The notes under the pieces: model-generated
What the model was told of the DNA's origin: nothing
Seen by the model: the letters and a program-made list of their open reading frames with translations, nothing else
The model's database searches: none
Translations under genes and position numbers: made by a program
In this document: positions 55,376-64,000 of the stretch, piece by piece
Numbering within the stretch: the stretch's first letter is position 1
How the letters are laid out: each line of letters begins with the position of its first letter
DNA from: Nematostella vectensis
Taxonomy: Eukaryota; Cnidaria; Anthozoa; Actiniaria; Edwardsiidae
Length of the DNA: 64,000 bases
Direction: 5' to 3'
NCBI RefSeq assembly: GCF_932526225.1
Contig: NC_064047.1
Span: forward strand, 1,612,001 to 1,676,000

Positions 55376-58300
55376 ATGTCTCCAAGGAAAACTAAGAAAG
55401 GTAAAATTAAACATGACATCTAGTCTAAACCAGACAACTCGATTAGTACAATTCCTCTAAGAGTTATACTTGGTTGCTTTGGTGCTTTTGGTAGCTTACA
55501 AAAAAATAGGTACCCAAAGGGTACATGAGTCTAGGTACCAACGGTCACAACTTGCGATTATAACATAAAGCTGCTTTAAGGGATTGTTTTGCGACCATGT
55601 TGCTGTAGCTTATAAGTTGTTGTTGCTAATATTGAAGAATCTTTACATGCATGCACACATTTATGTTTCATGGTTAGAAATCCTTGTTGACACTTGAATT
55701 GTTCCTGAACCTATAGAAGAATCATCCATGCATGAGGGTTTTTAAACGTTAAAACCTTTTTCAGCAGGAATTTTTTGTGCTTGCGGTTTCCATAAAAATA
55801 AAACAACTGAAATATATTTTCATTTTTTCTTTAAAAAAAAGTATAATAATAGAGAAAGGGATCGGAATGCATGTTTTACTACTCATAATATTATGTGATG
55901 CAAAAATTTGTGATTAAAAATTTGAATCTCGTAAATTTATGTTTCTTTTTACCAGCGAATTTAAGACCTCCCCAATTTCCGAGGTCAATTATTACTTAAT
56001 ATTCACTAAAAATTACAGAAAAAAAATGACCGTTCATTAAAACAATCTGACTGTGTGTCTTATGAATTTTATCAAGTAAAGGTGCGGTGTTATAAGCACA
56101 AAGCGCGATATCCTAAGTCATAAACTGATATTTATTTTGATACCACGCAAACAGTGCGATGTTATAAATGCAAAAGTGTCGCTAAGATTAAAACGCTAAG
56201 ATCTCAAAGCCATTTGGCGCTTTGACCACCAAACTTGAAAACAAAATTACTTGGGTGCAACAAACATGACCCGTCAATCACAATACATGACGTTATCAAT
56301 CACGTGACCTGGGTCTCGTTTCTCGAAACACCCGAGAATTCTCGGGCCCGAAAACGTTTTATTCCTGAAATTTGAAAAGCTTGCTAATTCCTATACAATT
56401 TATGGTATCTGAATGTGTTGAAATATCGTCAAACATCGTCTGTTGCCACTAAGATTCAAGTCAAGGATGATTCTCTTTATAGAATTAAAGATTTTGATCT
56501 TTCCCGAACTTCTTGGGCCCGAAAGTCACATGGCTTAAATATTAAGAAAGTTCTCGGGACCTCGGAGTTATCCGAGACTTTTCGGGTAACTTTTTGGCTT
56601 CAGAAAAACTTCGAAAATGGCCTTATTGAGCGTAATCATTTGGAATATTAACAAAGAGGAAGTTCAAACTGTTCTAAAACATGAAAGCGGTTCTCAAAAA
56701 GGAAAACATTCGAAATTGTGAGCAAAAATGCAAAAAGAAGTTTTAGGGTGTTTCGAGAAACGAGCGCCTGGTAGAACAACGCTAAGATGTCCAGGCCATT
56801 TAGCACGTTGACCACCAAACTTGTAAACAATATTACTTGGGGTGCAACAAACATGACCCGTCAATCAAAATGCATGACGTAATCAATCACGTGAACTGGA
56901 AGAAAACGCTTTGACCACCAAACTTGAAAACAAAATTACTTGGGGTGCAACAAACATGACCCTTCAATCAAAATACATGACGTTATCAATCACGTAGAAG
57001 GTGGGAGCATAAAGGAAAGTAGTGGAGAGGGTTAGATAAATAAGCGATATATTTTATGGAAAATGTAGTTATGAAATTTACGAATAGGCGGGAAATGGAC
57101 GAGATAAGAAGTTAGAGAGGTAATCGTGTAGAAAGTGTCGAAATGTGAAGATAGCGGGTGATGAAAACATTTATTGAGTCTGGGTACCCCGCGAGAGTGA
57201 GATAAACACTGAGAATCCCGGGTGGGAAGGGGATTTTTCCCCTTTACTACCTGATAGGGGTGCTCGTCGTATTTTTAGGGGTCAAAATCAGGCCTCAGGT
57301 ATTTAAGGGGGTACTGATTCTTCCCTAAAACAGTGATTTGTGGGATTCCTCAAGGAAGTACCCTAGGACCTTTATTGTTTTTACTATATATTAATGATAT
57401 CATAAATTCTTCTGATAAATTATTCTTCCGGTTATTTGCAGATGATACAAATGTCTTTGCCTCTAATAAAAACTCAAAAGATCTCGAAATACTTATCAAC
57501 AATGAATTAAGCAATGTTAAGAACTGGTGCGATGCAAACAAACTGTCAATAAACTTTAAAAAGACTAATTTTATGATAATTAAATCAGCCCAAAAGAAAT
57601 TAAATACGGAAATAAAAATAGTACTCCCGAATGGTGATGAAACTGTTACCCTGGAAAAAAAGACCATGTCAAATACTTAGGCGTTATTCTAGATGACAAA
57701 ATAAATTGGAAGTACCATATTTTATTTATCTCCTCCAAAATATCAAGAAATACAGGTATATTTTATAAACTTCGTCACTATCTATCCCCATCCCCACTTA
57801 GACAGATCTACTACAACCTCATATTTCCCTACCTTTCATATGCTATAATAGCATGGGGAAGCGCCTATAAATCAAATACAAAAATACTTCAAACTAAACA
57901 AAATCATATCGCCAGGGTAATTTTCTTCTTAACTTTATTTGATGAAAATACAGAAGTGCTTTACCACTCTTGAACCTTTTAGATATCCTAACAGTAAATC
58001 ACATTTTTGAACTCCAAACTTTAAAATTTATACATGGCTGGCACAAGCAACATCTTCCCCCTATCTTTGACAACTCTTTCAAATACGCTAAGGACATTCA
58101 CTCTTATAATACCTGTTATGCAGCAAATGACAATCTATACAAAGCTCGTTTTAGGACAAATACTGGTAAACAAACACTTTCTGTTATAGCGACTAATCTC
58201 TTGGAAAAACTGCCCCCTGATCTAAAACAACTTAATAAAAATATGTTTCGCAAAAAGGCCGAAAGTTATCTATTATTAAAACAAAATGGAACTCTTGACA

Positions 58301-61300
58301 TAAAATTCTAACCCTCCCCATGTGTGCTTCTTGCTATGTGTTTTGTGTGCTTTTTCGCTTGTTTATTTTTTTGTATGTGTGTTCTAAGGCTACATTTTTC
58401 AATTCACTACAAGTTCTGGCTAGGGGCCCAACTCGAAAACCATTTCGGTTCATTTAGGCCCTAGGCATTTCCTTACAATTATACTACTATATTTCTTCCT
58501 GGACTGACTCAAAATTTAAACATAAAAAATGGAAATGAGATATAGTCTCGAAAACAAACAATGTATAAATTAAGAATTATGGAAATGCGAATAGAGTATT
58601 GATTGATTGATTGATTGATTGTATCCGAGAAAAAATAGGCCTCTGTGGTATATTTTGGGTAACAATTTTTGGCGTGCAGGTATTTTAAAGAAGTATTTTT
58701 TTCGAATTTCCCGACGAGCATCGCTATCACCATTACCCCCCCCCCCCCCCTCTGGGTCATAAATATTCCGATATTGATTTCAAGGTGAACCCCCCCTCCC
58801 CTTTCCTGTGTCATAAATATTCCGATATTGATTTCAAGGTAAACCCCCCCCACCCTTCCTGGGTCATAAATATTGTAATATTGATTTCAAGGTGTGCGAT
58901 GCCCGACAAAGTGAGTACCACAGTGCAAAGGATCAATTCACAATGGGACTTCACAGAATAACCAGATTATCGAAGCATCAAATGCAAGAAAGCTATTGAA
59001 AAACATGTCATAAAACTTATTTTTTTCCATTTCTTCTTTCTGACGTTACAACTACACTACAGCTACGTTACAGCTAATTAAATGTTAGCTATTACGGTAT
59101 TCTTATAGTACTTTCTCTGAAGTTTCCAACCCAACACTATTGGCTATGCTAACCTACAAGGAAAAAAAAGGAAAAGGAAAAAAACACTAGTGTAAATATT
59201 TTCGGAGGGAAATAAATATGATGATGACCCTAAATGTCGGTCCGTGCAGTCAAATATCGCGAAAATAACATAAACGTACTTTTTGATAGCCACTTCTTTT
59301 TCATTAGATTGTGATTTTTTTTTTACAGTTAAGTCAATGATTGAAAATATGAATTAAAAGAAATGAAGAAGCTCGTGTCCAAGCCCTCCCGGCGCGTCGT
59401 AAATGATGATACCCAGCAAGCATTGCGAAGCTTGTGCATTGCCGCACAGGAAGACCGTGAAGATGAAATTCGCTATTTTAAGGTAACTTTCCATGTGTTA
59501 TGATTAAATTATATATAATAAACTTGAACTTTAAACTTTTATTAAAAAAATAACTTTCCACATATCAAGAAAATTTAGCCAAAAATTGTCGTTTTTTCCC
59601 AGACGCGGTCACTTCCATAAAAGGAACTAATATATTCCTTATTTGGAAAACCTGCACGATTCTTGTCATTTTTACGGCTGCCGTACCGCAGGGGCTTCGC
59701 AAACTTTGTGAATTGTATTCGGAAGAGAAAAACAGTGACTGTGACCACCTTTAGTCAATGGAGAAAGCCTCTGAAAAGAAACTAAAATTCCTCGGTACCA
59801 GACCCCTAAAACGACAACGGTTTCTTCATATGTGTGTTATGATTAAATTATGTGCATATAATTAATTAGCCGTAATTATTTAATTATATGCACATAGCCC
59901 CCCAATATTTTAAAATATATATAAGAAAATGGCCAGTAGGGGCGTGGCTGTGTAACCCATTGTTTTCTAAATGTGCCGCCCCCCCCCCCCCCCCCAATAA
60001 TTGGAGGCCTGCTACGGCTATGAATTAACTTGCACTTTAAACTTGTATAAAAAAAGCTTAAATCCCAGGGTTGAGCGACGGGGACTGCCACAGGTAGCCC
60101 CACATCTCTCTAGCCTAGATACTCTAGCATTATGTATTTTGCTACTTTTACCCAGAACCTGTCGAACCTCGTTAACTGCAAAGACAGCGTAGGCTTCACC
60201 ATATTACAGCACGTGGCGAGGCTTGATAAACCGGAGATTCTTGAGATTCTGCTGAATGCTGCGGCTTATATCGACACCAAGGGACCGGAGGGATATACGG
60301 CATTGCACCTTGCAACTAGGTGAGACTTTCATGTAGGAGGGCGTACAGCGGACAAGCAGTGTGTGAGGGATAGCTACACATTTGAGTGTGTGAGGAATAG
60401 CTACACATGTGAGTGTGTGAGGGATGGCTGCACATGTGAGAGTGTGTGAGTGATAGCTAAACATGTGATTGTGTGTCAGATTTATGTGTGTGTTGGAAAA
60501 TTTAAAAATCTATTTTTTTCCTAAAGTTCTGGTCTTCAAAATTTCAGATTCAACTGCTATAACTGTGTCAAAGTCCTCTTACAACATAACGCTGACCAGA
60601 CTGTGGGCACGGACGAAGGCGCTGTGGCAATGCACGCTGCATCCAGACACGGTTACCAAGCCATAACGAAACTTCTACTAGACTCCAGCCGCACATGCGT
60701 AAACTCCACGATGTTAGGTGACTTGACTCCGCTAGCTGTGGCTTGCATGAATGGGCATTACGAGACGTGTAAGCTTTTGATTGACTCCGGTGCTAACATC
60801 GTGTGTGTGAACGTAGAGAAAAGGACGCCGTTACACTTGGCTTCGATACAGGGGGATCATCACGTGGTTAAGCTACTTATTGATTCAGGTAAGTTATACA
60901 GATCTTACTGCACTAATATTAGTCCATACAGGGGATCATGACGTGGTTAAACTACTTATTGATTCAGGTTAGTTATACAGATCTTACTGCACTAATATTA
61001 GTCCATACAGGCCCATACAGGGAGATCATCACGTGGTTAAACTACTTATTGATTCAGGTAAGTTACATAGCTCTTACTGCACTAATATTAGTCCATACAG
61101 GGGATCATCACGTGGTTAAACTACTTATTGATTCAGGTAAGTTACATAGCTCTTACTGCACTAATATTAGTCCATACAGGCCCATACAGGGAGATCATCA
61201 CGTGGTTAAACTACTTATTGATTCAGGTAAGTTACATAGCTCTTACTGCACTAATATTAGTCCATACAGAGGGGATCATCACGTGGTTAAACTACTTATT

Positions 61301-64000
61301 GATTCAGGTAAGTTACATAGCTCTTACTGCACTAATATTAGTCCATACAGGGGGATCATCACGTGGATAAACTACTTATTGTTTCAGGTAAGTTACATAG
61401 CTCTTACTGCACTAATATTAGTCCATACAGGCTCTAGGTTGGTGAGGGGGATTTCCCCTCACCTTCCGAGAAAAATCCATCGTTTGGCGTAAAGTATGGG
61501 TCTTTTCTGGATCTTATTCAAGCATTTCATTCTCATTGGAAAAAAATGCCAAAGAAAGGTGCGCGCATTTGTATTTGTAGGCAGTGAGGGCCTAGTGAGA
61601 ATAAGCATAATAATGCCCAAATACTGCTGTACATCTGTTAGTTATCTTGCAAGGAGTTTTGCTCCCTGAAATAGGGTTGAACCAGAGTTTGTTAAAAATC
61701 TCGGCGGATGTTTTTGTTTACTCATTTCTTTTATGGATTGTCAGCATCCTATTCACACTAGAGAAAAAGGTTTTAAGTCCTATTCACACTAGCGAAGGCA
61801 CCTTTAAGTCCTATTCACACTAGAAAAGAAACCTGGACGTTGAGGGAAGCAGAAAAGCAAGAAGGGAGGAACGTAACAATTTCCTTCTCTGTCTCCGCTT
61901 TCTTTGTTTTGTGTTTTTTTTTATCTCCGTCTTTTTGTCTCCGTTTGTTTCGCTGGTGAACACCCGACTTTAAATATACCAGCCCCATCCTCAATATATG
62001 ATATTTTGCTTTTACTCTAGCGATATCAAAGGGCATCAAACTCGGCGACTTCATCGATGTTCTTGATTACGAGTTCAACACTCTACTACACCTGGCCTGC
62101 ACTTACGGCCGCGAGGAGGCTGTGCATGAACTTTTGCAAAACGGCGCTAATGTCAATGCGCAGCGCATGGGCTCCGGAGAGACACCGCTGCACATAGCCA
62201 CAAGGCGCAACAAAGTGATGATAATGGAGGAATTACTTGCTAAGGGAGCTACGATCGACTGCCGTGATTCTGCGTCAAGGACGCCCTTGCATAGGTAAGA
62301 AAGCAGATTAGTTATCCCCCCCCCCCAACACTTTTCGTGTACCTTGTTATGCTTAACCCTTTCAGACTGGGCTATTTTGAGCTGTCTGTGATGGGGGGGG
62401 GGGGGGGGGCTAAGAGGCCCCCCTCCGTATTTCATGAACTGCTTAGGCTATGACCATCAAACTTACAGACAATGATCACCAGCATGCACAGAATCGTCAC
62501 GCTCTATTTTGGGTGTGGTCAAATCAATAATGACGTCACAATGACGTCATAAATACGATTTCTTGATTTCTTGATAATCAACCTTTTAACGGCTTTACAA
62601 TGCAAAAAGGCCATAAAAACGTTTATAATCCATTTTTTGGAAGAATCTTGGGTCCGCCATCTTGGATCCACCACCTTGGATTCTTATAATTTTTGCAAAA
62701 GAAAAAAAATCTGTAATTATTACAAAAAAGTATTTGCATGCATGTATTACTACTCATAGTAATGATAAATGCATAATATTAGCTTTTAAAGTGTAATCTA
62801 GTGACATTTTAAACAACAGCTTGAGCAAAATTTACCCACCCCTCCCCCCAAATATGAGAGGTAAAAAAATTCTAGCGCTGTTGTTAAACTTGTCACATAA
62901 ACAAACTCATGCAGTCAAAAGAGGCATTTAAATCTGAGAAACAGGACCAAAATATAAAAAAAAAATTCACTACTTTTTCGTTGGGAAACCTAGGTGTGAA
63001 AAAAACGGTTGCCATGGTAACATGGAGCGTCTCCTCGACATGTCAATGGCATCAAAAAAACGTCCGCAAATAGATTTGAGGAAAAGTCACCAAGTTTAAG
63101 CCTCTTAGCTTCTATGGTTCAGAAGGTATAGCAATTTTCCCGGACCCCCCCCCCCCTAGTCTGAATAGGGTTCATTTTCGCGGGTACTTCAAAATTTTTT
63201 TCAGCGTTTCAAAAAAAAATTGAAACGTTTTATCAAATTTTCTTCGAACCTCACTTGTCAACAAGCTTGACAAATAATGCACATCAGAACACCATGGCTT
63301 CTGCCGGTTACACTCTTTTGTATGTCTAATTTTCAGTTGAGGGTGAGCCTTTCTTTTGTTTGGGTCATTTAACGGCTGAATATGTTTTTAACCATGTTCT
63401 TAAATTTAAGTGTATATATAAGAATATAACCCAATAAATCATTAGGAAGAGAATTTCACTAATGATCAATAGCAATAATAAGGTTGTTATAATGAGCACA
63501 TTTTCATTCTGCTTTTTAGAACGCACCAGGACTAAGAAACATTTTTCTCGGCTATCTGAGCATCGGCATGTTCTTAGCATGCTTTTAAAAGTCGGTGAAA
63601 TCTCAGGCTGGACGTTCTTTATAAAAAAGGTTCTTATAAAAAAATGAGAGTCTCATCACCGGTGTCAGTCAAAACCATGGTTCTCGCATGCTGATTGGCT
63701 AACATAAGAACAATGTCACCAGGTGACATATCTGTTAAAGCAGTGTGTCGATTGAAAGTTTCTTCGAGGATGTGACTGATAATTTAGAGCGGATGGCCTG
63801 TTAACTGGTTCAATAACCATCACCAATAGCACAGATTCTAATAGATTCTTTTGTCTCTTGTCGGTTGTGGTTTTTCGTCGGCCCTCCGGAAATAAACTGG
63901 TGCCATCTGTGTCTTGGTGGCCATGGTAATCGAGTCGCACTGAACAAGATTGATAAGTCATTTATTGAGTGTTCTTTTTTCATATTCCAAAGAGCTGCGT
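55376..64000 (+). CDS. TRPA1-like channel, copy B, 3'-partial, exon 2 frameshift
   Basis: Tandem paralogue of the gene at 38,853-53,886, cut by the window end. Exons seen: 55376-55400, 59329-59482, 60156-60319, 60548-60888, 62021-62294 and 63993 onward. The four ankyrin-coding exons 3-6 keep length and phase of copy A (164, 341 and 274 nt for 3-5) and are highly similar. Exon 2 is 154 nt instead of 152, with a one-base loss near 59,350 and other indels. From the first-exon ATG the frame reaches TAA after about nine codons of exon 2. The ATG at 59,363 is in frame with the rest and could serve as start, losing about 23 N-terminal residues. An array of six exon 4 end copies follows exon 4. It may be functional from the internal start or a decaying copy. 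Confidence 0.8.
56211..57000. repeat. Three copies of a ~100-bp repeat, TRPA1-like B intron 1
   Basis: TTGACCACCAAACTTG ... GGGTGCAACAAACATGACCC ... TATCAATCACGT occurs at about 56,211-56,307, 56,795-56,899 and 56,902-57,000. A foldback-ended insertion separates the first two. Confidence 0.88.
56308..56775. mobile_element. MITE-like insertion with CTCGTTTCTCGAAACACCC ends
   Basis: About 468 bp bounded by GTCTCGTTTCTCGAAACACC and the inverted GGGTGTTTCGAGAAACGAGC. It has no recognisable protein, although a 78-residue frame exists inside. It sits between repeat copies at 56,211 and 56,795, apparently inserted into a tandem array. Confidence 0.75.
57325..58625 (+). mobile_element. 5'-truncated non-LTR retrotransposon (CR1/jockey-like)
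   Basis: Carries the C-terminal part of reverse transcriptase: CGIPQGSTLGPLLFLLYIND, the FADDT active-site motif, then LSINFKKTNFMI, KYLGVILDD and the family's C-terminal domain (HIFELQTLKF, LPPIFDNSF, LPPDLKQLNKN). Frames shift near 57,660 (after an A run) and near 57,965, so it is dead. The endonuclease and N-terminal RT are absent. The 3' end is a TGAT tetranucleotide tail at about 58,600-58,620, typical of such elements. It lies in intron 1 of TRPA1-like B, sense orientation. Confidence 0.88.
58755..58895. repeat. About 60-bp tandem repeat, 2.5 units
   Basis: GGGTCATAAATATTCCGATA ... TTGATTTCAAGGTGAACCCC repeated three times with C-rich linkers, inside TRPA1-like B intron 1. The third unit is incomplete. 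Confidence 0.85.
59565..59832. mobile_element. Dispersed element, copy 2 (CATATCAAGAAAA ends)
   Basis: Second copy of the element at 54,023-54,294, in intron 2 of TRPA1-like B, same orientation. Copy A's intron 2 is only 149 bp and lacks it. Confidence 0.7.
59895..60022. mobile_element. Dispersed short repeat copy, TRPA1-like B intron 2
   Basis: CCCAATATTTTAAAATATAT, AATGGCCAGTAGGGGCGTGG, a C run and GGAGGCCTGCTACGGCTATG identify a member of the family at 25,400 and 33,598. Confidence 0.6.
60350..60480. repeat. Short counterpart of the 28-bp minisatellite, TRPA1-like B intron 3
   Basis: About four units of the type GGATAGCTACACATGTGAG plus TGTGTGA, at the same intron position as the 3.8-kb array in copy A. 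Confidence 0.9.
60889..61430 (+). repeat. Array of six mini-exon-like copies of TRPA1-like B exon 4 end
   Basis: After the exon 4 donor (60,889) the exon's last 36 nt recur at 60,932-60,967, 61,021-61,057, 61,101-61,136, 61,190-61,226, 61,272-61,307 and 61,351-61,387. Each is preceded by an AG (CATACAG or ACAGAG) and followed by GTAAG or GTTAG. Lengths alternate 36, 37, 36, 37, 36, 37. The 36-nt copies are phase 1-1 and would add GDHHVVKLLIDS (or GDHDVV...) in frame; the 37-nt copies would frameshift. Intervening sequences are only about 43-54 nt. Confidence 0.93.
61744..61835. repeat. 31-bp tandem repeat in TRPA1-like B intron 4
   Basis: Three copies of CCTATTCACACTAGMGAA, the counterpart of 45,112-45,212 in copy A. 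Confidence 0.85.
62295..63992. other. TRPA1-like B intron 5
   Basis: Counterpart of copy A intron 5. It contains C and G runs (about 62,315-62,410 and 63,147-63,160), a stretch shared with copy A (CGAACCTCACTTGTCAACWA at about 63,245 and 46,384) and the GTCACCAGTTT-type MITE at about 63,713-63,905. It lacks the foldback complex and the AATAC-flanked MITE of copy A. The intron ends at the acceptor AG 63,991-63,992. Confidence 0.7.

Noticed and set aside
60938-61492. 184-codon open frame with repeated YLLIQVSYIALTALILVHTG units
   Set aside because: It is the wrong reading frame across the exon 4 end array, reading through donor and intron-like sequence.

Overview
This is a eukaryotic, metazoan genomic window. 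It holds four multi-exon genes, all on the + strand, with GT-AG introns and large intergenic and intronic blocks of tandem repeats, microsatellites, foldback MITE-like elements and transposon remnants. The gene content (a Wnt-deacylating NOTUM carboxylesterase, a mitochondrial acetoacetyl-CoA thiolase, and TRPA1-like ankyrin channels) together with the repeat landscape points to an early-branching animal, most likely an anthozoan cnidarian such as a sea anemone. That placement is inference; species cannot be fixed from the sequence alone.

Layout. 1-16,031 is gene-poor: a 28-bp minisatellite (97-1963), smaller tandem duplications, two related foldback elements (8.5-9.3 kb), a layered trinucleotide/hexanucleotide microsatellite (9.9-10.2 kb) and a large imperfect palindrome (12.1-14.4 kb) bracketed by two copies of one MITE. 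16,032-25,213 is NOTUM (11 coding exons, 472 aa, complete Ser/Asp/His triad). 28,025-37,663 is ACAT1 (15 exons, 422 aa, all three catalytic residues); its intron 13 carries a 2.55-kb Tigger/pogo DNA transposon with intact ends and TA target duplication but a broken transposase. 38,853-53,886 is a TRPA1-like channel (13 exons, about 1101 aa). 55,376-64,000 is a tandem paralogue of it, cut off by the window end after five exons plus 8 nt of the sixth; its first intron holds a 5'-truncated non-LTR retrotransposon. The paralogue has a frameshift in exon 2 that closes the frame from the conserved start, although an in-frame ATG in exon 2 could rescue it.

The most striking feature is not a gene. 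Many tandem arrays in these genes start at, or contain copies of, exon-intron junctions: NOTUM intron 8 (64-bp unit from the exon 8 donor), ACAT1 intron 4 (39-bp G-rich array from the exon 4 donor), ACAT1 exon 3 acceptor (three copies), NOTUM exon 3 acceptor (a degenerate copy 2 kb downstream), TRPA1-like A exon 7 (about 19 copies of a 79-bp acceptor-plus-exon unit) and TRPA1-like B exon 4 (six tandem 36/37-nt mini-exons each with acceptor and donor). In NOTUM and ACAT1 the copied splice dinucleotides are destroyed; in the TRPA1-like genes they are kept, creating decoy sites and potential in-frame mini-exons in the ankyrin domain.

Functionally, NOTUM is a secreted Wnt antagonist, ACAT1 a mitochondrial ketone-body/isoleucine enzyme, and the TRPA1-like proteins are plasma-membrane sensory cation channels. 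They do not form a pathway and look like ordinary neighbours. All exon coordinates were derived by hand from splice signals, frame continuity and family similarity, without transcript data.
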